Part shown: positions 1 through 6,428 of the stretch, piece after piece
How positions within the stretch are numbered: position 1 is the first letter of the stretch
Layout of the letters: the number at the start of each line of letters is the position of its first letter
Origin: JACCTH01 sp035253825
GTDB taxonomy: Bacteria; Actinomycetota; Acidimicrobiia; Spongiisociales; ZC4RG35
Reading direction: 5' to 3'
DNA length: 9,279 nt
Assembly (NCBI GenBank): GCA_035253825.1
Contig: DATFBM010000042.1
Coordinates: 1 to 9,279 of the forward strand
The notes under the pieces: model-generated
Seen by the model: only the letters and a program-made list of their open reading frames with translations
What the model was told of the DNA's origin: nothing
The model's database searches: none
Translations under genes and position numbers: made by a program

Positions 1-893
1 GTGTTGAGGTCGGGATATGAGATTGCGCCTACCTGGGAGAGGATCGGCGATCCGAACTGAAGCAAAGGTTGGAGGACCGCTTCGGCTTGCTCGGGCCTAC
101 CAAAGTAGGCCACTGCCGTCGCCGCCAGAGGGGTTCCGGAGCCATCGGGAGCGTGGACCAGGAGTGGCATCACCGTCAGCTCGTCGGGACCGGTGGCGGA
201 ATACTCGCCCAGGAAGCGAAGAAATTCGCCAGCGGCCTCGAAGGGGTGAGCCACCAGTCCTCCCTGGATGTGGGTGACGGGATGAAGCCGGTACTCGAAG
301 GAAGTAACGATCCCAAAATTGCCACCGCCACCCCGAACCGCCCAGAAGAGTTCGGGGTGGGTGTTCTCGTCGGCCAGGATCACTTGTCCATCGGCTCCGA
401 CCATCTCGACCGACAGCAAGTTGTCGATCGCGAGCCCATGAGTCGCCATCAGCCATCCCATGCCCCCTCCCAACGTGAGACCACCTACCCCAGTGGTCGA
501 AACAACCCCGCCGGTGGTGGCGAGACCGTGAGCATTAGTGGCCTCGTTGACATCGGCCCAGGTGGCGCCGCCACCGACTTGGGCGACCCGGGTCTCAGCG
601 TCGATCACCACCCGACGCATCGGGGAGAGATCGATCATCAGCCCTCCCTCGACCACGCTCCTGCCGGCGATGCTGTGTCCTCCACCCCGGACCGACACGT
701 CCAGCCCAGCCCGCTCGGCGAGGGCAAGTGCCTCGACCACGTCTCCGGTTTCCCGACATCTGGCGATCAACGCCGGGCGCTTGTCGATGTGGCCGTTGTG
801 GATCCGCCGGGCTGCCTCGTATCCGTCCTCGCCCGGTTGGATGAGTGCTGCGGAAAAACCTGCAGCCATGGCTTTGACGGCGCTGTTCGTCAT
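1..893 (-). CDS. FAD-binding oxidoreductase, BBE/6-hydroxynicotine oxidase type (3' end beyond window)
   Basis: Flavin-dependent oxidase of the PF01565 (FAD_binding_4) superfamily, which oxidises sugars, alkaloids or other small alcohols and amines using covalently held FAD. The substrate cannot be told from sequence. The first 297 residues are visible, and the reading frame is open to the left edge. The FAD domain holds VRGGGHS with His73, the residue that carries 8-alpha-linked FAD in this family. It is followed by GVGGLTLGGGMGWL (135-148) and AVRGGGGNFGIVTSFEY (185-201), all family hallmarks. The cysteine that gives a second flavin bond in bicovalent members is replaced by Val131 (GGVVSTTGVGG), so a single His linkage is expected. 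Family members usually have about 450-470 residues, so the substrate domain and the C-terminal BBE segment are off-window. The ATG at 893-891 is preceded by the purine-rich AAGGAA at 905-900. The gene lies 52 bases behind the secreted-protein gene, so the two are probably one operon. Confidence 0.92.
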   Translation of the reverse strand, partial: MTNSAVKAMAAGFSAALIQPGEDGYEAARRIHNGHIDKRPALIARCRETGDVVEALALAERAGLDVSVRGGGHSIAGRSVVEGGLMIDLSPMRRVVIDAETRVAQVGGGATWADVNEATNAHGLATTGGVVSTTGVGGLTLGGGMGWLMATHGLAIDNLLSVEMVGADGQVILADENTHPELFWAVRGGGGNFGIVTSFEYRLHPVTHIQGGLVAHPFEAAGEFLRFLGEYSATGPDELTVMPLLVHAPDGSGTPLAATAVAYFGRPEQAEAVLQPLLQFGSPILSQVGAISYPDLN

Positions 894-945
894 CCTTCTT
901 TCCTTTTCAGTCCAAGGTGGCGGGGTACCTTCCAAACTCAGCGTC

Positions 946-1437
946 CTACTGGGAACGGGTCAGTCCGAGGTTCGAGATCCAACCACTGAGCTCCTGGCTG
1001 TATTCGCCGGTGGCCAGGTTGGCGATCCCGACAACTTCGAGTACTCCGCTCGCGCCGAGAAAACGCCCGCTCCCACCGCTGATGGTGAGGGTTTCGGTGT
1101 AAGTGATGACATTGGGGTCCGAGGTCGGCGCCACCTGTCCCTCGTAGCTTCCCCAGAGTTGGTCGCCATTGGCGGCCGTGAAGGTGGGGTCGCCGGTGAA
1201 CGTGCCGGTCCCAGGATCGAAGCACTCGTCGGCGGAATAGCTGTAACGGCCCAGATGGGTGGCTGTCCCTGCACCGCCGATGACGACGTTGAGATTGCCC
1301 CCATCGCAAGATCCGGGGATCGCAAAGGTGCCGACATCGGATCCTGCGAAGGGCACGGTGGTCCCGGCCATCGCCGTCCCTGCGAAGAGGGTGATGGCGA
1401 ATAGAGCGAGCAACACGGTGGTGAGTCGTCGGAACAT
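946..1437 (-). CDS. Secreted beta-rich protein of unknown function
   Basis: A 163-residue exported protein with no assigned function. The N-terminus is a Sec signal peptide: FRR, then a hydrophobic core at about 8-20, with likely cleavage after TAMA (residue 24). The mature part is rich in Gly, Thr and Ser. It has alternating hydrophobic stretches typical of a beta barrel or sandwich, and two cysteines (Cys44, Cys72) that could form a disulfide. The segments ATHLGRYSY (59-67) and GGSGRFLGASG (121-131) recall small secreted proteins common in soil bacteria. They also loosely recall the allene-oxide-cyclase/dirigent-like barrel, a resemblance by eye only. The start is secure: GAGGAGGT at 1450-1443 sits 5 bases before the ATG. 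The gene lies 93 bases after the large regulator and 52 before the FAD oxidase, which suggests shared transcription with the oxidase. No transmembrane anchor, LPXTG motif or lipobox is seen. Confidence 0.85.
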   Translation of the reverse strand: MFRRLTTVLLALFAITLFAGTAMAGTTVPFAGSDVGTFAIPGSCDGGNLNVVIGGAGTATHLGRYSYSADECFDPGTGTFTGDPTFTAANGDQLWGSYEGQVAPTSDPNVITYTETLTISGGSGRFLGASGVLEVVGIANLATGEYSQELSGWISNLGLTRSQ

Positions 1438-1442
1438 GATTG

Positions 1443-1450
1443 ACCTCCTC
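1443..1450 (-). promoter_or_regulatory. Strong Shine-Dalgarno site of the secreted beta-rich protein
   Basis: On the minus strand this reads GAGGAGGT, near-perfect complementarity to the 16S rRNA tail, 5 bases before the ATG at 1437. It fixes the start of the secreted protein. A similar GGAGGTCA stretch recurs just after the upstream regulator's stop codon (1530-1523), but no start codon follows it at a suitable distance. Confidence 0.8.
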
Positions 1451-1530
1451 GATCTGATCCCTGCGACAGAGTCGGGTCTGCCTGACGACGAACCTATGAC
1501 CGCCCGGAGGTCTCGTAATCGGTGACCTCC

Positions 1531-4290
1531 CTATTTCGAAGGGGCTTGGGTCCCACTGCGGGGAAGAGCCGTTCCTAATTGAGCTCGGGAGCGGATGCCG
1601 AGCTTGCGATAGATATGGGTCAGGTTGGCCTCGACAGTCTTGCGGCTGATGAACAAGAGACCTGCGATCTCGCGGTTGTTGTGGCCTTGGGAGGCGAGGC
1701 TGGCGATCTTCGCCTCGATCGGAGTTAGCGCCCCTTGCGCCCTAGATCTCACTCCTACTCGGCTGAGCTCGGCGGTCGCCTTCGCCGCCCAGAGTGAGCT
1801 GCCCAGCTCCGTGAAGATCGTCTGGGCCTGGCGAAGGGTCTCCGCCGCTAAGGCCCGCTGTTTGTTCCTGCGTTGCAAGGCGCCTACAACCAGCAAGGTG
1901 CGAGCCAGCTCGAAGGGCATCGCCACCTGGCGGTGGTAGCGCATTGCCTCCTGCATCTTTTGACTGGCTTCCTCCAACTGACCACGGGCAGCGAGGATGA
2001 TTCCGCGACTGCGGGCACCTGTGGCCTGCACCCAGGCGCGGCCAGTAACGGCGCCGACCTCCGCCATCCAGGAGACGAGGTCCTCGGCGCGGTCGAGTTC
2101 CCCAAGAGCGATCAAGGTCTCGATTTGGTCGGGCACGAAGTGAGCATCGCCGAACTCCCGATTCCAGCGAGGCCTATGGAGCTCGATGGCCCGATCCAAG
2201 TGCGGTCGGGCTGCGGCCGGGTTGTCGAGGGATAGTTCGACAAATCCGAGGACGTGCAGGTTGTAGATAGTTAGGAGGACATTCTCCGACCTCTCGGCTT
2301 CCTCAAGCCCGGCCCTGGTCTCCTCGCGGGCTAGGTCCACCTCACCGAGGCAAGCCAGGGACATGGCTTTCACATGGCGGGGAGCACCTGGTTGGTCGGA
2401 GTACTCGTGGAGGAGGAGGCTCTCGTCGGCGTGTCGGATCGCCAGCCGGAAGTTCCCCGACCACATCTCGAGTTGGGCGAGGAACAGGTGGTGGGCGGCC
2501 ACTGCCCGCAGGTCTCCCTTGGTAGTCGCCTCGGCAAGGAGTCGGTCAAGCTGAACTCGAGCTTTCTCCAGATGTCCAGCATCCATCGTGATCTTGGCGT
2601 AGTGACTGCGAGGAGAGCTGGCGGCGCACGAACTGTCGAGGTCGACGGCTTTGGCGAAGAGGTCTTCTCGGTATCCACCCCCGCCACAAAACGTCCAGTG
2701 GGCAAGCTCGGCGATCGCCAATCCAAGGGCCGGGGGATCTGCTCCTCGCTCAGCGAGCTGGACGGCTTTCTTGGCATTCTCCTCGGCCGCCCCCACATCT
2801 CCCAGGGCGTAGGAGATCGATCCCAGGGTCCGGTGGATCCGACTCCGAAGCGACGGATCGTTCGCCTCGAGCAGGGCCTCTCGGCAAAGGGCCGTCGCGT
2901 GTCGCAAGGGACTCGCGATTTCGGCGGTTCGAAGCAGGGCGAGCGCCCGTTTCCGGCCCCGAGGTGATAGCTCCACGGCTTGATCGAACAACTGGCGGGC
3001 TCGGGCCTGGTTGCCGGCAGCCAAAGCCAGATCTCCGGCCGTAAGGGCTCGAGCGAATACCTCTTCTCGATTCCGCGGAGGAGTGACTCTGAGAGCGTGC
3101 TCGGCGAAATAGGCGGCGACGTCGGTGGCCCCGCGGGCCTGAGCGCGCGCAACCGCCTCCGCCAGGGTGGTGGCCGCTCCCTCATCCGGATCATGCGTCG
3201 CCAGAGCCAGGTGTCGGCAAGCCTCCTCTGAATCGCCCACCAGTGCTGCCAGTTGGGCATGAACGCGGTCGCGCTCGGAGCGGGTGGCGGCTGCGTATGC
3301 CGCGGCTGCCAGCATCGGATGAGTGAATCGAACGGCGGCCTGCCTCACCTCGATGATCCCGGCATGCTCTGCCTTGTCGAGGTCGGCGGCCAGAGCGCCC
3401 TCCTTCGGTACGAGCCTCTGGAGCTCATCGATCTGAGGCGCAGACATGGCTGCAATGGCGAGCAGCAGCCGCAGAATCCGAGGAGGTTGGCGATGCAGCC
3501 TCCTCTGTAGTAGCTCGTTGAGTTGTGCCGGAAGCGGAAGCGGCCCACCTCGGTACTCGTCTCCCTTTAGCTCAAGCAACTCGCGGGCAAGCTCGAGGGC
3601 AAAAAATGGATTGCCCCGCGAGGTGTCATGGACCCTCAGAAGGGTCGGCCTGCCCAAGGGCACCCCCAGGCGCTCATAGATCAAGTTGTATAGGGCACTG
3701 ACCGACAACGGCCCGAGCAGTAGCTTGATGACCCGATCTCGCCCCAACGTCCGCTCCCAGTTCGTCGAGGCGGCCAGACGGGAGGACACCAATGCCCGGA
3801 GCGGGTATCCGGTCAGGCGCCGGAGGGCATATTCGAGTACCCGGCCCGACGGGCGATCGAGCCATTGATAGTCGTCGACTCCGATCAGGAGCGGGCCCTT
3901 GCTGGTCGCCCTGGTGATGAGCGCGAGAAAAGCGATAGACACCGCGCCCGGTTCGATGGTTGAGCCGCTGGGGTCGCGTAGCAAAGCAGCGTTTAAGGCC
4001 GCTCGTGAGGACGCCGGAAGCTCCGACCAGGTGGCCTCGTCCACCCCCTTCAGGAGGTCATTCAACCCGACGAACGAGAGCGAGCTCTCCGCCTCGGTGG
4101 GACGAGCGGTGAGGACTTGGATGCCACGGTGGCTGGCGTCTGCCACCGCCTTCTCCCAGAGTGCGGTCTTCCCGATCCCGGCCTCCCCTTCGAGAGACAG
4201 GAGCAAAAAGCCATCCTCGATCCGCGAAGTGAAGGCTTCGACAAAGGCAAGGTCGTTATCTCGGCCGAGCAGGTGTTGTTCGGCGCCCAT
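1531..4290 (-). CDS. LuxR-family (LAL/MalT-like) ATP-dependent transcriptional regulator
   Basis: A 919-residue STAND-type activator of the large ATP-binding LuxR (LAL) family. It should bind ATP and an unknown ligand through its core and DNA through its C-terminus. Domains in order: Walker A GEAGIGKT (35-42); Walker B LLIGVDDYQWLD (134-145); a helical middle region with TPR-like repeats (for example LGDVGAAEENAKKAVQLAER) over roughly 400-845; and a GerE helix-turn-helix (about 855-908) with NNREIAGLLFISRKTVEANL and YRKLGIRSR. All parts look intact. Start: the frame stays open upstream to a TTG at 4434, and an ATG also lies at 4335. I chose the ATG at 4290 because GGGTGA (4298-4293) sits in Shine-Dalgarno register, and because it puts LLGRDNDL close to the N-terminus as is usual for the family. 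Targets are unknown; the downstream secreted protein and FAD oxidase are natural candidates by position. Confidence 0.93.
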   Translation of the reverse strand: MGAEQHLLGRDNDLAFVEAFTSRIEDGFLLLSLEGEAGIGKTALWEKAVADASHRGIQVLTARPTEAESSLSFVGLNDLLKGVDEATWSELPASSRAALNAALLRDPSGSTIEPGAVSIAFLALITRATSKGPLLIGVDDYQWLDRPSGRVLEYALRRLTGYPLRALVSSRLAASTNWERTLGRDRVIKLLLGPLSVSALYNLIYERLGVPLGRPTLLRVHDTSRGNPFFALELARELLELKGDEYRGGPLPLPAQLNELLQRRLHRQPPRILRLLLAIAAMSAPQIDELQRLVPKEGALAADLDKAEHAGIIEVRQAAVRFTHPMLAAAAYAAATRSERDRVHAQLAALVGDSEEACRHLALATHDPDEGAATTLAEAVARAQARGATDVAAYFAEHALRVTPPRNREEVFARALTAGDLALAAGNQARARQLFDQAVELSPRGRKRALALLRTAEIASPLRHATALCREALLEANDPSLRSRIHRTLGSISYALGDVGAAEENAKKAVQLAERGADPPALGLAIAELAHWTFCGGGGYREDLFAKAVDLDSSCAASSPRSHYAKITMDAGHLEKARVQLDRLLAEATTKGDLRAVAAHHLFLAQLEMWSGNFRLAIRHADESLLLHEYSDQPGAPRHVKAMSLACLGEVDLAREETRAGLEEAERSENVLLTIYNLHVLGFVELSLDNPAAARPHLDRAIELHRPRWNREFGDAHFVPDQIETLIALGELDRAEDLVSWMAEVGAVTGRAWVQATGARSRGIILAARGQLEEASQKMQEAMRYHRQVAMPFELARTLLVVGALQRRNKQRALAAETLRQAQTIFTELGSSLWAAKATAELSRVGVRSRAQGALTPIEAKIASLASQGHNNREIAGLLFISRKTVEANLTHIYRKLGIRSRAQLGTALPRSGTQAPSK

Positions 4291-4422
4291 CGTCACCCGG
4301 GATCCGCGAGGTCCAAAGCCTCTGTCGCCTGACATCCCGCGAGAGAGCTTGCCATGCTTGCCCTGCGCGTGTAGCGACTTTTGTGCAATCTGCGGACCCC
4401 CGGCGCGGGTCAGGCCCGCCGA

Positions 4423-4439
4423 AAACTTCACCAAACTTC
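4423..4439. repeat. Direct repeat AAACTTC x2, 10-base period
   Basis: AAACTTC occurs at 4423-4429 and 4433-4439, separated by ACC, so the two copies start exactly 10 bases apart, about one helical turn. On the coding strand of the regulator this reads GAAGTTT-GGT-GAAGTTT. It lies about 135-150 bases before the favoured start of the regulator, a fitting place for an operator. A 7-base repeat can arise by chance, so this is only a candidate. Confidence 0.35.
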
Positions 4440-4448
4440 GGGAGCTCG

Positions 4449-4474
4449 GGGGCGACCGCCCCAGCCTTAGGCTG
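4449..4474 (-). terminator. Two adjacent GC-rich hairpins (possible weak terminator or leader structure)
   Basis: GGGGC (4449-4453) pairs with GCCCC (4458-4462) around the loop GACC. CAGCC (4462-4466) pairs with GGCTG (4470-4474) around TTA. The two stems share one base. They sit about 180 bases after the stop of the cyclic-nucleotide-fold gene. No T-run follows on the minus strand, so a factor-independent terminator is doubtful. They could instead be part of the 5' leader of the regulator's transcript. Confidence 0.3.
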
Positions 4475-4653
4475 CCTTGTGATGGCGCAGAGTGGATCGT
4501 GGAGGTAGTCGTTCGCTCGACCTTTCATTCCACTGAGATCAAACGGAATCACTTCGACGGATGCAGAATTGAACAGACGAAGCAGGGCGAAGCGCCGCCA
4601 ACACTACGAGTTATCGAGTCTGGAGCGGCTACGGGTACGGCCTTGGCGGAAAG

Positions 4654-5664
4654 CTAGGTGCTATCGACGCCGCGAGAGGAGATCTCTCTTCGATGAGCGG
4701 CCGCCACCGCTCGCAGATCTGAGAGGTTGAGCGCCTCGCCAGGGAGCTTGGCGGCGCGTACCGGGGTCAAAGCCTTGACCGTCGCGGTGGCGTGCCCCCC
4801 TTCGAGGAGAGCCATTTCACCAACGATGGCGCCGGGCCCGAGCTCGGCCACCATCGTGCCGTCAACAGTCACCTCGAGCATGCCGTCAAGTATGAGGTAG
4901 ATGAAACCGCCGGGCGCACCCTGTTCGATCAAGCTCGACCCTTCGGGGACTTTCACCATCTCGGGTTGGCTTGACATGATGAGAGGAGACAGATTGTGCT
5001 CAACCTGCGATTCGACCGAAGCCATCAACGCCGCTCGCTCATAGTCATGCCACGGAGTTTGGACTTGTTCGTCGACGCGGGTCCACTGGGTGAAATCGAT
5101 TAGACCGCTCTTGGCGACAAGGGCACCACTCGAGTCGAAGATCCAATGACGTGGGAACTGCGACGCCCCCACCAACTCGAAGCTGGAGGATCCGTCGACC
5201 GCAATTGTCAGTGCCAGGGTCGTCCAGGCAGGAGGTGACGTCAGCCTTACATACGGTGGTCGGTCGATCCTTCGGGGGAAGGGGGCTCCGGTGCGCCCTC
5301 CTGCCGTCTGCACGAAACGGACCGATGACTCTCCTATTACCGGATCGGCCTGGAGAAGAGGAAAGGATACGCCGGCGATACGCAGGGTTATCCCTAACCT
5401 GGCCTGTGTCGAACCCACCAACGCGCGACCGTCGTAGCCGGCGTCGGTGATGTGACCATCTTTGACCTCGATCCAAGCAGAAAGATGGTTAGCGAACCGG
5501 AAGCGGTCCTCCGCGCAAAGGATGTCCAAGTCTGCAGGGGACAGGCGGTCCGGGGGTGGCAGGTCGTAATGGCCGATGCCGATGTCCATTGGAATTCGCA
5601 TCAACCCGGACATAGCTTCGATCGGAATCCACGAAATCGACGTTACGGAACTCTGATGCCGCAT
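4654..5664 (-). CDS. Cyclic-nucleotide-binding-fold protein with conserved N-terminal domain, no DNA-binding domain
   Basis: A 336-residue, probably cytoplasmic protein without signal peptide or membrane segment. Residues 1 to about 215 form a domain that I recall as a conserved actinobacterial family of unknown function. It is marked by SVTSISWIP (6-14), RFRFANHLSAWIEV (54-67), FVQTAGGRTGAP (117-128) and GASQFPRHWIFD (166-177). Residues about 225-312 are a Crp/PKA-type cNMP-binding fold with IEQGAPGGFIYLILDGMLEV (246-265) and a phosphate-binding cassette (281-296) that retains Gly282-Glu283. The arginine that normally contacts the cyclic phosphate is Ala292 (GGHATATV instead of the usual GG.R.ATV), so canonical cAMP or cGMP binding is doubtful. 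No helix-turn-helix follows the fold, so it is not a Crp-type transcription factor. The start is supported by GGAGG at 5672-5668. It is likely a stand-alone unit, with gaps of about 360-440 bases on both sides. Confidence 0.85.
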   Translation of the reverse strand: MRHQSSVTSISWIPIEAMSGLMRIPMDIGIGHYDLPPPDRLSPADLDILCAEDRFRFANHLSAWIEVKDGHITDAGYDGRALVGSTQARLGITLRIAGVSFPLLQADPVIGESSVRFVQTAGGRTGAPFPRRIDRPPYVRLTSPPAWTTLALTIAVDGSSSFELVGASQFPRHWIFDSSGALVAKSGLIDFTQWTRVDEQVQTPWHDYERAALMASVESQVEHNLSPLIMSSQPEMVKVPEGSSLIEQGAPGGFIYLILDGMLEVTVDGTMVAELGPGAIVGEMALLEGGHATATVKALTPVRAAKLPGEALNLSDLRAVAAAHRREISSRGVDST

Positions 5665-6101
5665 GGTCCTCCAATCGCGCCATCAACGCTACTCCAAGGA
5701 TTCTGCGGCTGCGGAGCCGTGGTGTCCACCGAGTCTTCCTCACTCCTAGGTATGGCCAGCCTGATCTTCTCCCAGGATGCGACTAGGGAAGGGCCGGCGC
5801 CTTTAGAACGTGGTTGGGTAGCGGATAGGAGGAGGGACATCGCAATGTCAGCAACGCGCCGCCCAACTGCCGCCGCGCGGAACCAAACCAATCGAACGGA
5901 GCAACCACTCCAGCGCACTACAAGCCACGAATGCTCAATCGGCATCGGACTTCTCGTGACGCGGCAGTCAAAAGCGAGATTGAGCACCGCTCTGAACTGA
6001 CTTTCGATAAGGAGGTTTGGGGTCGAGTCCGTCCGGGGCCTGCCCTGACAAACGAGCGAGGGAGCCCCCGGCACGTGGCCGGGGTCCCCTTGCCCTCTTG
6101 C
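5665..6101. other. Intergenic stretch without a convincing gene
   Basis: About 440 bases between the small secreted protein and the cyclic-nucleotide-fold gene. It contains the terminator-like hairpin near 6060-6088 and should hold the promoter for the gene at 5664. Open frames of about 140 codons on the minus strand and 180 on the plus strand cross it, but their products are Arg/Ser/Pro-rich and look like non-coding translations. An AAGGAGG lies at about 6009-6015 on the plus strand with no suitable ATG after it. No clear -35/-10 pair is visible. Confidence 0.5.
6060..6088 (-). terminator. Hairpin terminator after the small secreted-protein gene
   Basis: CCCCGGC (6066-6072) pairs perfectly with GCCGGGG (6078-6084) around a 5-base loop. 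After a 2-base bulge the stem extends with GGGA (6060-6063) against TCCC (6085-6088). It begins about 14 bases after the stop codon of the secreted EF-hand protein. On the minus strand it is followed by TCGCTCGTTTGTC, which is only moderately T-rich. Stem strength and position favour transcription termination, though the U-tract is weak. Confidence 0.65.
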
Positions 6102-6428
6102 TTAGCTGATTACTGGGTTGGCGACATCCTGAGAGGGCAGCACCCCACCGGTGGTCCGATAACATCCGTCAGCCTTGCCCGCGTCGCCGGCGTCCGGCCC
6201 GTGGTGGGCCGTCTCTAGCCCGTAAGCGGCGGGATCTCCTCCGCAGGACACACCGTTGACGAAAGGCCCATGGTTTTGCCCATTCGCTAGCTGCACGTCT
6301 CCCGTGTCAATCACCCCGTTCTGGTTGGTGTCGATCTGATGGGGATGCGCCCATGCCGGCGCCGCCATCAGGCTCATAAGGACCATCGCCAACACCAACA
6401 CGGCGCTTGACCTGATCCTTCTCCTCAT
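6102..6428 (-). CDS. Small secreted protein with one EF-hand/dockerin-like calcium loop
   Basis: A 108-residue exported protein, function unknown. The signal peptide has MRRRIR, a hydrophobic core at about 8-23, and probable cleavage after APAWA (residue 27), leaving a mature protein of about 81 residues. Right after the cleavage site is DTNQNGVIDTGD (33-44). This matches the EF-hand/dockerin type I calcium loop, with acidic or amide side chains at loop positions 1, 3, 5, 9 and 12, Gly at 6 and Ile at 8. Only one such loop is present, so it is not a full two-repeat dockerin. Two cysteines (62 and 89) could pair. The segment ETAHHGPDAGDAGKADGCY (72-90) looks conserved in character but I cannot name a family. 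The frame stays open upstream to 6518, but AAGGAGG at 6440-6434, 5 bases before the ATG, and the signal peptide fix the start here. It overlaps the upstream gene out of frame. Confidence 0.82.
   Translation of the reverse strand: MRRRIRSSAVLVLAMVLMSLMAAPAWAHPHQIDTNQNGVIDTGDVQLANGQNHGPFVNGVSCGGDPAAYGLETAHHGPDAGDAGKADGCYRTTGGVLPSQDVANPVIS

Larger units (their letters stand above)
4291..4653. other. Gap upstream of the LuxR-type regulator; no convincing gene
   Basis: About 360 bases between the stop of the cyclic-nucleotide-fold gene and the favoured start of the regulator. If the regulator starts at 4335 or 4434 instead, the right end of its coding region moves into this gap. It holds a heptamer direct repeat (4423-4439) and two adjacent hairpins (4449-4474). 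A third imperfect GC-rich inverted repeat lies at about 4401-4421. I see no clear sigma-70 -35/-10 pair. The regulator's promoter and any terminator of the upstream gene must lie here unless the two genes are co-transcribed. Confidence 0.5.

Noticed and set aside
69..989. A 306-codon open frame on the plus strand
   Set aside because: It is the complement of the FAD oxidase, whose minus-strand frame has clear family motifs (GGGHS, GGGGNFGIVTSFEY). The plus-strand product has no recognisable domain.
938..1309. Minus-strand frames overlapping the secreted beta-rich protein
   Set aside because: They lie in the wrong frame within a gene that has a signal peptide and a strong ribosome binding site. 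Their products are rich in Arg, His and Ser, as expected of shifted frames.
538..1404. A 288-codon open frame on the plus strand
   Set aside because: It spans the complement of two minus-strand genes with good ribosome binding sites, and its product is low-complexity Ala/Ser/Arg/Gly.
1438..1530. Terminator or promoter between the complete regulator and the secreted protein
   Set aside because: Only weak inverted repeats and no credible -35/-10 pair are visible, so neither is called.
4256..4552. A 98-codon minus-strand frame across the start of the regulator
   Set aside because: It overlaps the regulator's N-terminus in another frame, has no ribosome binding site I can see, and its C-terminal half is Arg-rich shifted-frame sequence.
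3899..4657. A 252-codon open frame on the plus strand reaching across the gap upstream of the regulator
   Set aside because: Most of it is the complement of the ATPase domain. The part in the gap shows no motif or suitable start.
5452..6000. A 182-codon plus-strand frame
   Set aside because: It begins on the complement of the cyclic-nucleotide-fold gene, and its product has no fold-like pattern.
6010..6040. T-arm-like sequence GGGGTCGAGTCC suggesting a tRNA
   Set aside because: No matching acceptor stem, D-arm or anticodon arm can be found around it on either strand.
5643..6074. A 143-codon minus-strand frame between the secreted protein and the cyclic-nucleotide-fold gene
   Set aside because: It starts inside the terminator hairpin, lacks a ribosome binding site and has an unconvincing composition. 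It is kept only as a question in the findings.
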